40,010 nt of DNA. Source: Butyrivibrio sp. (GTDB lineage: Bacteria > Bacillota > Clostridia > Lachnospirales > Lachnospiraceae). Below, one piece after another: positions 17,178 through 23,963 of the stretch. A program made the translations under genes and the position numbers. Each line of letters begins with the position of its first letter. The stretch's first letter is position 1. The stretch lies in contig JAEEXE010000028.1 in assembly GCA_016291375.1 (NCBI GenBank), positions 1 to 40,010 on the forward strand, read 5' to 3'. Under the pieces are notes generated by a model. That model was not told where the DNA came from. It worked only from the letters and a program-made list of their open reading frames with translations, and made no database searches.

Positions 17178-18101
17178 TTAGTTAAACAGGCCGCTACACT
17201 TTCTGGTAAGCATATTAAGAACTCTCTTTTTGTCAGTAGACCACTTGGGCTCCACAAGTAAACTCCTTGGTCCGTCTCCGGTCATCCTGTGTACCACAGT
17301 TTCCCGCGGCAAAAGAGAAATACATTCGGCCACAAGGTCAGTATACTCTTCCATTGACATGAAAGTATACTTATTTTTGTCATTTACACGGGTATTTTTG
17401 TAATCTTCATACATCTGTGTGCCTTTTAGAAGCTGAAGATTCTGTATTTTAATACCGTCAAGAGTGGGCTCCAGCTTTGATAAATACTTAATAGTTTCAA
17501 GCATATCCTTCTTTGTTTCACCGGGAAGCCCCATGATCACATGTACGATCACTTCTATTCCGGCTTTTTTAAGCCTGTTATAGGCATCCTCAAATACATC
17601 AAGGCTATATCCCCTGTGAATCTCAAGAGCTGTATTCTCATGTATAGTCTGAAGTCCAAGCTCTACCCACACCGGCTTATTTCTGTTAAGAGAAGATAGC
17701 ATGGCAATAACATCCTCACCTATGCAATCAGGTCTTGTACCTATGGACAACACCTTTATATCATCTCGAAGTACTGCCTTTGTGTACAGATTCTTTAATC
17801 TGTCTATATCCCCGTAAGTGTTTGTATATGACTGAAAATAGGCTATAAAGCTTTTTGCCTCTGTCTTTCCGGCAATGCGTTTCTTGGCTTCCTCTATCTG
17901 CACATCTATAGGCGCAACTTCCGCAGCAAACTCGCCGCTCCCGCCTTCAGAGCAAAAGGTACATCCGCCTGTAAGCCTCTCTCCGTCCGGCATGACAATA
18001 GAGCCGTCTCTGTTTGGACAAGTACATCCTGATGACAGTGACAGCCTGTATATCTTTTCACCATATTTTTCTTTTAAGTAGTCAGAAAGGCGTATTGCCA
18101 T
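17178..18101 (-). CDS. Radical SAM protein, TIGR01212/YhcC family
   Basis: This 307-residue protein has an N-terminal cysteine cluster (SGCTCPNRDGS and GGCTFC) that binds the 4Fe-4S cluster, then a TIM-barrel region with FQSYTNTYGD, SIGTRPDCI, WVELGLQTIHE and HVIMGLPGET. These are the signatures of the YhcC family, related to Elp3-type enzymes but lacking an acetyltransferase domain. Its substrate is unknown. The ATG at 18101 is preferred because GGGAG lies six bases upstream; a GTG four codons earlier would place that motif inside the gene. Confidence 0.92.
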   Translation of the reverse strand: MAIRLSDYLKEKYGEKIYRLSLSSGCTCPNRDGSIVMPDGERLTGGCTFCSEGGSGEFAAEVAPIDVQIEEAKKRIAGKTEAKSFIAYFQSYTNTYGDIDRLKNLYTKAVLRDDIKVLSIGTRPDCIGEDVIAMLSSLNRNKPVWVELGLQTIHENTALEIHRGYSLDVFEDAYNRLKKAGIEVIVHVIMGLPGETKKDMLETIKYLSKLEPTLDGIKIQNLQLLKGTQMYEDYKNTRVNDKNKYTFMSMEEYTDLVAECISLLPRETVVHRMTGDGPRSLLVEPKWSTDKKRVLNMLTRKCSGLFN

Positions 18102-18145
18102 TTTTTCTCCCACTCTCTGTATCTTTTTTAACTACGCAAATTCAC

Positions 18146-19585
18146 TTAAGGTTGTCCTACAATGTTCTTTACCCATACACCGCTCTTAACAAGAGTAAAT
18201 CCTATAATGCACTTCCCGATTTCAACGAGAGAAACTATGAGAAATACTGACACAACAGGTATTGTAGTATATTTGCTAATGAGAAATGCAGCGGGCACAG
18301 ATATGATCCACGCATAGCAGCTGTCAAACAAAAAAGTTATTGCTGTCTTGCCGCCTGATCTCATCGTAAAATAAGATACGTTTGCATATGAATGGATGGG
18401 CATGCACAGTGCAACAACCCAGATGCATCTGGTTGCGAGATATTTTATCTCAGGCTCCACATTGTAGACCTGCGGGATAAATGGTGCCGCCAGGGCAAGA
18501 AGCCCTCCCATAACAAGTGTACTAACAAAGCTAAGGACCGCCATTCTAAATGCTGTTCTTCTGGCAGATACAAGCCTTCCCGCACCAAGTTCCTGACCGA
18601 CTATGATACCTGTTGAATTACCTATTGATAAAAAGACCTCGTTAAATATCTGCGCCAATGTTCCACTTATGTTCATTGCTGCAATTATCGAAATCCCCCT
18701 TAGGGAATATGCCCGCAAAAGCGCAGCCTGTGCAAGGCTCCACAAAAACTCGTTTCCCAAAAGAGGAAGCGATCTGGACATTATGGGCCATATCAGGTCA
18801 GTAGGAATTCTAAAGTTTCTGTACAAACCGTTAAAAAAGCTATAGTGACCGTTTTTCTTGTGTGCTCCGTATACAACTATAAAAAGCTCCACAAATCTGG
18901 AAATAACAGTAGCAACCGCAGCTCCAAGAACTCCCAATTTAGGAAATCCAAACAGACCAAAAATAAGGAGCAGATTAAAGATAAAGTTAATGCCCATTGC
19001 GACCATGCTGGCCAGCATTGGAAGCGTTGTCCTTCCGGATTCTCTCATGGCGCTTGCATAAACCTGAGTAAAGCTAAAGGGGATAAGCCCTATGAGCATT
19101 ATGTTAAGGTAGGCAACACCATAACCAAGAGTTTGCGTTCTCACTACTGCTTCCGTTCCTTCTGTTATATACAGTGATACGAGATATCTTGATGTATTAA
19201 ACAAAAAAATAACTGCTGCAGTACATATGGTAGCAGCAGTCAGGAGCTTAAATCTGATGGAAAACCTCACTCCATCCATATCTCCTTTTCCAAAAAACTG
19301 CGTGCTGAATATTCCCGCTCCCGCAAGAGAACCCCATATGCACAGATAAAAAATAAACAGTATCTGATTGACTATAGCAACGGCTGACATAGGTATTGTT
19401 CCTACCTGTCCAACCATTACGTTATCAAGAAGTCCCACTATATTTGAAAGGGTATTCTGAACTATCATGGGTAGCACGACCATAGCTACCCTTCTATAGA
19501 AATCCGGCTCACCTATGATGCATTCCCGTAACGAAAGTCTGTATTTAATTGCCTCTTCTCTGTTTGATGTCTCGTAGCCTGTCAT
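18146..19585 (-). CDS. MATE-family efflux transporter
   Basis: This 479-residue integral membrane protein has about 12 hydrophobic segments in two related halves. Family features include VLPMIVQNTLSNIVGLLDNVMVG near the N terminus (quoted in pieces: VLPMIVQN, LLDNVMVGQVG) and ISGTLAQIFNEV and GIIVGQELGAG in the second half. MATE proteins export drugs or metabolites using Na+ or H+ gradients. The start at 19585 follows CAGGAGACTT. A likely promoter and an intrinsic terminator both lie in its leader, described separately. It leads an operon with the radical SAM and MBL genes. Confidence 0.93.
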   Translation of the reverse strand: MTGYETSNREEAIKYRLSLRECIIGEPDFYRRVAMVVLPMIVQNTLSNIVGLLDNVMVGQVGTIPMSAVAIVNQILFIFYLCIWGSLAGAGIFSTQFFGKGDMDGVRFSIRFKLLTAATICTAAVIFLFNTSRYLVSLYITEGTEAVVRTQTLGYGVAYLNIMLIGLIPFSFTQVYASAMRESGRTTLPMLASMVAMGINFIFNLLLIFGLFGFPKLGVLGAAVATVISRFVELFIVVYGAHKKNGHYSFFNGLYRNFRIPTDLIWPIMSRSLPLLGNEFLWSLAQAALLRAYSLRGISIIAAMNISGTLAQIFNEVFLSIGNSTGIIVGQELGAGRLVSARRTAFRMAVLSFVSTLVMGGLLALAAPFIPQVYNVEPEIKYLATRCIWVVALCMPIHSYANVSYFTMRSGGKTAITFLFDSCYAWIISVPAAFLISKYTTIPVVSVFLIVSLVEIGKCIIGFTLVKSGVWVKNIVGQP

Positions 19586-19610
19586 AATAAGTCTCCTGAA
19601 ATTATTAGTC

Positions 19611-19639
19611 AAAAAACACCCGGCAATCAGATTGCCGGG
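19611..19639 (-). terminator. Intrinsic terminator between sugar transferase and MATE genes
   Basis: CCCGGCAAT (19619-19627) pairs with ATTGCCGGG (19631-19639) with a three-base loop, followed on the minus strand by TGTTTTTT. It ends the sugar transferase transcript. Because a promoter (19658-19687) lies upstream of it, it also falls in the leader of the MATE gene. Confidence 0.88.
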
Positions 19640-19657
19640 CTATGATCGATCTTCATT

Positions 19658-19687
19658 ATTATATTATTCAAATGGTGTTAAATGCAA
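19658..19687 (-). promoter_or_regulatory. Probable sigma-A promoter for the MATE operon
   Basis: On the minus strand TTGCAT (19682-19687) and TATAAT (19658-19663) are separated by 18 bases. It starts right at the end of the sugar transferase gene. Transcription from it would cross the terminator hairpin before reaching the MATE ribosome binding site. Confidence 0.55.
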
Positions 19688-19689
19688 TA

Positions 19690-20385
19690 TTAATATGCAC
19701 CTTCAGACTCGAAAACTACAGGGATTGTCTTTAATATGAGTTTGATATCAGTTGTTATCCCCATATCCTTGATGTATTTAAGATCAAGCTCAACCCATTC
19801 ATCCCACTTAATATTGGCTCTTCCGCCAACCTGCCAGTAGCATGTAAGTCCGGGTTTAACCACAAGTCTCTGCTTCTCATAGGCATTACAAGCTTCCATC
19901 TGATCCACCAAAATAGGTCTTGGTCCTACAATGCTCATATCACCTTTTATGATGTTAATAAGCTGAGGAAGCTCATCTATAGAATATTTACGAATAAAAC
20001 GTCCCACATGAGTTACTCTCGGGTCGTCCTTAATCTTAAATGCATGTCCTGTCTGCTCGTTGCGCTCCTGCATACGCTGAAACTGCGCCTCTGCGTTTCT
20101 GTACATACTGCGAAACTTGTATATCTTGAAGGGTTTCATATTCTTACCCGCACGAAGCTGAGTAAAGAAAATCGGTCCACCATCTTCCATAAGTATTGCC
20201 AGCGCCGTAAGAACGAAAATCGGTGAAAGTATTATAAGCGCTACCCCCGATGCAACAATATCAAAGCAGCGTTTAAACCACTTGTAAATGTTAGCCTTGT
20301 GATCATAAATCTCCTGATATGCAAGCTCTATGATCTTGTTCTCTGACTGATCAATGACTGTCTGCTCTCTTATCGCAATCGCCAT
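19690..20385 (-). CDS. Undecaprenyl-phosphate sugar phosphotransferase (bacterial sugar transferase)
   Basis: This 231-residue protein is a short, single-span member of the bacterial sugar transferase family that starts polysaccharide or glycan assembly by moving a sugar 1-phosphate from a nucleotide sugar to undecaprenyl phosphate. It shows the membrane segment (about 35-62) after KWFKRCFDIVASG, then GPIFFTQLRAGKNMKPFKIYK, KFRSM, and the catalytic region DELPQLINIIKGDMSIVGPRP given here as DELPQL and MSIVGPRP. The start at 20385 is chosen because AGGAG lies nine bases upstream; an ATG seven codons earlier would put that site inside the gene. No other glycan genes flank it, so it is a stand-alone copy. 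Confidence 0.92.
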   Translation of the reverse strand: MAIAIREQTVIDQSENKIIELAYQEIYDHKANIYKWFKRCFDIVASGVALIILSPIFVLTALAILMEDGGPIFFTQLRAGKNMKPFKIYKFRSMYRNAEAQFQRMQERNEQTGHAFKIKDDPRVTHVGRFIRKYSIDELPQLINIIKGDMSIVGPRPILVDQMEACNAYEKQRLVVKPGLTCYWQVGGRANIKWDEWVELDLKYIKDMGITTDIKLILKTIPVVFESEGAY

Positions 20386-20543
20386 ATCACATCTTCTCCT
20401 CATCATACCGATATTATTATCTCACGGGATTAATTGAAATATCGATAAAAAAATAACCATTGATATATTTACTATAACAAAAATAATCAAGAATAACCAG
20501 TAAATCCTCATTATTTTGCCATAAATATTGTGGTTGCAGATTA

Positions 20544-20566
20544 AAATACATCAAAATCATGTATTT
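20544..20566. terminator. AT-rich inverted repeat, possible weak terminator
   Basis: AAATACAT (20544-20551) and ATGTATTT (20559-20566) form an 8-bp perfect inverted repeat in the 235-base gap between the small 2-TM protein gene and the sugar transferase. On the minus strand it is followed by TAATC rather than a long T run. The rest of this gap is AT-rich upstream DNA of the sugar transferase without a convincing promoter match. Confidence 0.3.
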
Positions 20567-20620
20567 CCGACCATCCCTAGTCGCTCTACATTAAATATAT
20601 CGGCATGTCAGAGAATAATC

Positions 20621-20929
20621 TTAACGGTCTTCCTCCTTTTCCTTCTTATGTTTTCGCACACATATAATGGTCACAACAGTTCCTATGACGAATGCCACGA
20701 TGGCGGTAAGAACATAACCGCCTGCCTCCTCATACAGGAGCGTAGACCCGCTGTAAATATTAGATATAGCTCCAAATCTTCCGACTCCCAAATGCTGTAC
20801 CATTATAAACAGACATGCAAAAAGAACAGTACTCGCAGCGCCCATGGCGTTCAAAAGCCTTCCCTCTCTCTTTTTCCTAAGTCCTGTCATCCTTTTATGA
20901 AGTTCTGCCAATCTCTCATTTTCTGTCAT
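20621..20929 (-). CDS. Small two-TM membrane protein, paralogue of the sigma-linked protein
   Basis: This 102-residue protein has a charged N-terminal segment of about 27 residues (ERLAELHKRMTGLRKKREGR), a membrane helix (about 28-46), an external loop with SGSTLLYEEAGGYVL, a second helix (about 70-90) and a Lys/Glu-rich tail. It aligns with the protein at 22336-22650 in layout and sequence (ER..(E/K)LH.(K/R)M..L.KKR, then (S/T)GS, GY and a final basic tail). The ribosome binding site is AAGGAG. It lies after the terminator that ends the sigma/PrsW operon, so it is probably expressed separately or by read-through. Function unknown; an anti-sigma or signalling role is inferred from the paralogue. 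Confidence 0.75.
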   Translation of the reverse strand: MTENERLAELHKRMTGLRKKREGRLLNAMGAASTVLFACLFIMVQHLGVGRFGAISNIYSGSTLLYEEAGGYVLTAIVAFVIGTVVTIICVRKHKKEKEEDR

Positions 20930-21021
20930 CAAAAACTCCTTCTAAAGCTTACTCTTATCCTTCTCACTAATATAGTGTCCAAAAAAAGCAAAACTCCTAA
21001 GAAGTTTTTCAATTTTTTTAG

Positions 21022-21065
21022 AAAAAACTTCCCTCACCACGGAAAGCCTTAGTGCGGGAAGTTTT
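21022..21065 (-). terminator. Terminator of the sigma factor/PrsW operon
   Basis: AAAACTTCCC (21024-21033) pairs with GGGAAGTTTT (21056-21065), with inner CAC/GTG pairing, followed on the minus strand by TTTTTTC and a second T tract. The stem begins at the PrsW stop codon. Confidence 0.85.
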
Positions 21066-21690
21066 AGATTACCTTTAACCTTTGGGAGATTGCAAACACC
21101 AGTATGATCAATAGCATTGGAACCGTACTGGCGATCCAGAGACTTATTCCGGAGGTACTTACCATGATGTTGAATATGGCGTGAAAGGTTATGGCAAAAC
21201 ATAATACGGCAAAGGTTCCCATAATGCGGATCCAAGCCCTATCCCACATGGAGAACAAACCAATTGCTATTGCAGTTCCGCACAGAACATGCATTGCTCC
21301 CGTTCCAAAACCTCTAAGCAATACACTGATAAGATTCTCCGTTCCGTAAGAAGTTAAGAAGCATACATTTTCAAAAGTAGCAAAACCAACGGAAACCAAG
21401 ATAATTCCGTTGATAGAATTGTCTTTCCCGGCTTCAAATACAACAATGTAAAAAAGAATCGGCAAAAACTTGATACATTCTTCTACTGCCGGTGCAACAG
21501 CATGTGCCGCCGTGGCAAGGTCTATCTCAAATAGCGCTGCAAAAAAACTGCTGACATAGGCAGATAAAAGACAACAAGTCATACCTGCAAGCATAAAAGT
21601 AAGCGCTCTTCTAAAGCTCCCCTTCACACACAGAACAGCCAGAAACAAAGGCGCAGCAAGACAGATATAGGTATTCTCCATATATGTCAT
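21064..21690 (-). CDS. prsW: PrsW-family glutamic intramembrane protease
   Basis: This 208-residue polytopic membrane protein has the PrsW motif set: the paired glutamates VEECIKFLP (Glu70-Glu71), FATFENVCF (Glu107), GAMHVLCG (His134) and FHAIFN (His170), each inside a predicted membrane helix. PrsW of Bacillus subtilis makes the first cut in anti-sigma factor RsiW; here it lies in an operon with an ECF sigma factor and a small membrane protein. The start at 21690 has AAGGAGGTGGCG upstream and overlaps the previous stop by four bases (ATGA). Confidence 0.88.
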   Translation of the reverse strand: MTYMENTYICLAAPLFLAVLCVKGSFRRALTFMLAGMTCCLLSAYVSSFFAALFEIDLATAAHAVAPAVEECIKFLPILFYIVVFEAGKDNSINGIILVSVGFATFENVCFLTSYGTENLISVLLRGFGTGAMHVLCGTAIAIGLFSMWDRAWIRIMGTFAVLCFAITFHAIFNIMVSTSGISLWIASTVPMLLIILVFAISQRLKVI

Positions 21691-22331
21691 GTCGCCACCT
21701 CCTTACCTTTGATAATGAGATAAATAAGAAAACACAAAGAAATAAGTGCATTAAACCAGTAGTAAGGATTACTGATATCGGCGTCCTCTCTAAAAAACGA
21801 GGAAGTCCAGGATCCGTATTCTCCAAAACAATTAATAATTACCAAAATATTGAGATTACGTATGTATCTGTCTTTGATAAAAAGGACATTGCGTATTGAG
21901 CAGTACAAAAGAACTCCGGTAATTATTGCATAGATAGTATTACTAACAGGTTTACCAATCTGCATATACAAAACAGCCATTCCTGCAGCAAACGGATACG
22001 CCAAATAGGGAATAAAGCGTTTAAATCCTGCTTTATCAAATAAAGATTGAAAATCTCTACCCAAACGCCTCTCACATTCCATAAAAATAAAAAGAATCAG
22101 AAAAATGTATGATGCATACCAGCTTAGATCCGATACGACAGAAATCTGCGGAGTATCGCCATAATAGAACGCAACTGCCTGCCAGTACAGATCTCCGAGC
22201 AGGTAGCTGACATAAAACAGATTTAAAAGAACCCATGCCTTATCCCTGGTCTTATAGATAAACCAGAGTGAGATTGCCAAACAGATAAGCAGTGAAACTA
22301 TCTGTATGGCAGTATCAAAAACATCCATCAT
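21687..22331 (-). CDS. Polytopic membrane protein of unknown function in the sigma/PrsW operon
   Basis: This 214-residue protein has about six to seven hydrophobic segments joined by short loops, with an external-type stretch YGDTPQISVVSDLSWYAS and cytoplasmic-type basic loops (ECERRLGRDF, KDRYIRNL). I do not recognise the family; it contains no obvious catalytic motif. It starts five bases after the small 2-TM gene (an in-frame ATG three bases later is equally possible) and ends overlapping prsW by four bases, so it is co-translated with both. A sensor or scaffold role for the protease is inference only. Confidence 0.8.
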   Translation of the reverse strand: MMDVFDTAIQIVSLLICLAISLWFIYKTRDKAWVLLNLFYVSYLLGDLYWQAVAFYYGDTPQISVVSDLSWYASYIFLILFIFMECERRLGRDFQSLFDKAGFKRFIPYLAYPFAAGMAVLYMQIGKPVSNTIYAIITGVLLYCSIRNVLFIKDRYIRNLNILVIINCFGEYGSWTSSFFREDADISNPYYWFNALISLCFLIYLIIKGKEVAT

Positions 22332-22335
22332 CAGT

Positions 22336-22650
22336 TTATTTACCCTTCATCCTCTTCCTAAGAAGAACACAAAAAAGTGTAAAGGATATACCTAAACATA
22401 AAGATATAATGGCCACCATGATATAACCAAGTGCTCCGTTCTCAGCAAAAACACTTCCCGTCATACTCCCCGGTATCCCCACAGAACCGGAAACTGGAAA
22501 ACGCCATATCATAAGAGCAGAGGCAATCGATAAAACCAAACATGCGGCAAAGGCAGCTGCAGTCTGTATCATGATAACCTTTTGCGTTCTCTTTTTATCA
22601 AGCACCTCCATTTTGTGGTGCAGCTTCTCTACTCTTTCCTCATATTTCAT
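22336..22650 (-). CDS. Small two-TM protein, candidate anti-sigma factor
   Basis: This 104-residue protein begins with a short charged helix (MKYEERVEKLHHKMEVLDKK) of about 25 residues, then a membrane helix (about 28-48), an external loop of about 22 residues (SGSVGIPGSMTGSVFAENG), a second membrane helix and a basic tail. Its start overlaps the sigma factor stop by 11 bases with GAAGGA upstream. Position and topology fit an anti-sigma factor held in the membrane, but no zinc anti-sigma (HxxxCxxC) motif is present. The external loop is a plausible place for a first proteolytic cut. Confidence 0.78.
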   Translation of the reverse strand: MKYEERVEKLHHKMEVLDKKRTQKVIMIQTAAAFAACLVLSIASALMIWRFPVSGSVGIPGSMTGSVFAENGALGYIMVAIISLCLGISFTLFCVLLRKRMKGK

Positions 22651-23206
22651 AGTGCGTTATTCCTTCTTTTTCAAGTTCTCTCCTAAGTGCCTTCTTGCCG
22701 TTCATAAGAAGGTTATCAATCTTCTTTCTGCCACAGGCCATAATCTCCGCAGCCTGTTCATAGCTTAGATCCATGGCATATTTAAGCCACAGAGCTTCTC
22801 GATACTGCTTGGGTATCAGATTAAGACACTTGTGAAGCGATCTGATGTTTTCATCATTAACAGTCTTCTTCTCAGGCGAGATCTCATCCGAGATAATATC
22901 ATCGGGAAGGCTGAATTCACTGAGCTTTAATTTCTTACGCCACAAACGGCAAGCCTTATGCCTTGCCGTTTTGAAGAGGTATGCCTTAAAACACCCCTCT
23001 CCTATCTTGGGCTTTTTAACAAGGATTGCCGCAAAGGAATCCAGCATCAGATCCTCTGCGTCATGATAGTCTCCGATAAAAGAAAACAGATAAGATGCCA
23101 AAGAATCACCATAGCGAAGCAAAAGCTGATCTCCTGCTGCAGAGTCACCTTTAAGATAATCATTATATAATTCATCATCACTTGGAATGGTGTTATTATT
23201 TGGCAT
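22640..23206 (-). CDS. ECF-type RNA polymerase sigma factor
   Basis: This 188-residue protein has sigma region 2 (about 20-95: DYHDAEDLMLDSF and FKAYLFKTARHKACRLWRK) and region 4 (about 130-180: IPKQYREALWLKY, LSYEQAAEIMACGRKKIDNL), with an acidic linker between. This is the ECF sigma-70 layout. The ATG at 23206 is preferred; a TTG six codons earlier is possible and neither has a strong ribosome binding site. It heads the operon with the 2-TM protein, polytopic protein and PrsW. Target promoters are unknown. Confidence 0.9.
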   Translation of the reverse strand: MPNNNTIPSDDELYNDYLKGDSAAGDQLLLRYGDSLASYLFSFIGDYHDAEDLMLDSFAAILVKKPKIGEGCFKAYLFKTARHKACRLWRKKLKLSEFSLPDDIISDEISPEKKTVNDENIRSLHKCLNLIPKQYREALWLKYAMDLSYEQAAEIMACGRKKIDNLLMNGKKALRRELEKEGITHYEI

Positions 23207-23263
23207 AATCTGTATTCTCTGCAATCCGTGTATAATGTACGCCCCTGTGGGCTATAACGTATA

Positions 23264-23803
23264 TCAGCCCTTCAGGAATCCAATCTCACTGACAATTGGA
23301 GCCTCATTAGCCTTTCCGTTAAGAGCATTCACCAATGCAATAATTCTAACAACCACAACAACCAGTATGCCTACAAGAGCTATAAACCATCCAAGGAAAG
23401 GGATTATGCACAGAAGGCAAAGAAGGAATGTAGCGATCTCAAGCTTAACAGCCTGTTTAGCATGGAATCTGCAGAAAGGTGAATTGGTTACCAGAAGTGC
23501 GATAATAATACCGAGAACACCTAGTAAATACGGGCAACTTGCAAAAAGCTTGTTATCTGCAATATCTCTTACATCAAATTCACTTGTATGATTCTTGGGA
23601 TCAAATGTCTGATACTGCTGATAAGGATTAAGCTGAGGTACAGCGGGCTGCATCTGAACCGGTCCATTCTGAGGAGCGCTCTGGGCGTTGTTTACACCCT
23701 GTACTCCTGGATTAACCTGCTCAAGACTTACTCCGCAACCTTCACAAAACTTAGCATCATCAGCAACTTGTGTGCCGCAATTAGGACATGTTTTCATAGT
23801 CAT
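23264..23803 (-). CDS. Zinc-ribbon membrane protein (DUF4870-like)
   Basis: This protein of about 179 residues starts with a zinc ribbon (CPNCGTQVADDAKFCEGCG, two CxxC pairs), then a Pro/Gln/Asn-rich linker (about 30-75), and a C-terminal membrane part with three hydrophobic segments resembling DUF4870/Tic20-like proteins (NSPFCRFHAKQAVKLEIA). The start is ATG 23803 or ATG 23797; AGGGGG lies four bases before the first and ten before the second. It is transcribed from a good promoter (23838-23866), divergently from the GTPase-RNase gene. Function unknown. Confidence 0.85.
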   Translation of the reverse strand: MTMKTCPNCGTQVADDAKFCEGCGVSLEQVNPGVQGVNNAQSAPQNGPVQMQPAVPQLNPYQQYQTFDPKNHTSEFDVRDIADNKLFASCPYLLGVLGIIIALLVTNSPFCRFHAKQAVKLEIATFLLCLLCIIPFLGWFIALVGILVVVVVRIIALVNALNGKANEAPIVSEIGFLKG

Positions 23804-23837
23804 AATACCCCCTAAAACTAATTTTATTATCCAGTTT

Positions 23838-23866
23838 ATTGTACATTTCTGCACTGTTATTTTCAA
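23838..23866 (-). promoter_or_regulatory. Sigma-A promoter for the zinc-ribbon gene
   Basis: On the minus strand TTGAAA (23861-23866) and TACAAT (23838-23843) are separated by exactly 17 bases and lie about 35 bases before the start codon. It may also drive the sigma factor operon, since no terminator is visible in the 57 bases between the two genes. Confidence 0.65.
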
Positions 23867-23901
23867 GTTTTTCACGGCTCTTCCACATGATATTTCCCCG
23901 T

Positions 23902-23930
23902 TTGCCACCGCGCACTTATTAGGGCATAAT
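23902..23930 (+). promoter_or_regulatory. Sigma-A promoter for the GTPase-RNase fusion gene
   Basis: TTGCCA (23902-23907) and CATAAT (23925-23930) are separated by 17 bases; each box differs from consensus by one base. The start codon is 33 bases downstream of the -10 box. The -10 box lies within the symmetric element at 23912-23938. Confidence 0.7.
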
Positions 23931-23938
23931 ATAAGTGC
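23912..23938. promoter_or_regulatory. Inverted repeat around the -10 box, candidate operator
   Basis: GCACTTAT (23912-23919) and ATAAGTGC (23931-23938) form an 8-bp perfect inverted repeat with an 11-base spacer that contains the -10 box of the GTPase-RNase promoter. This is a typical position for a repressor site. No dedicated regulator gene is adjacent. Confidence 0.5.
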
Positions 23939-23963
23939 ATTTCTTATGAGGAAGGACACACAC

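Noticed and set aside
23688-23963. N-terminal extension of the GTPase-RNase frame upstream of 23964
   Set aside because: The extension runs through the divergent promoters and the zinc-ribbon gene and is not translation-factor-like. A good ribosome binding site precedes 23964.
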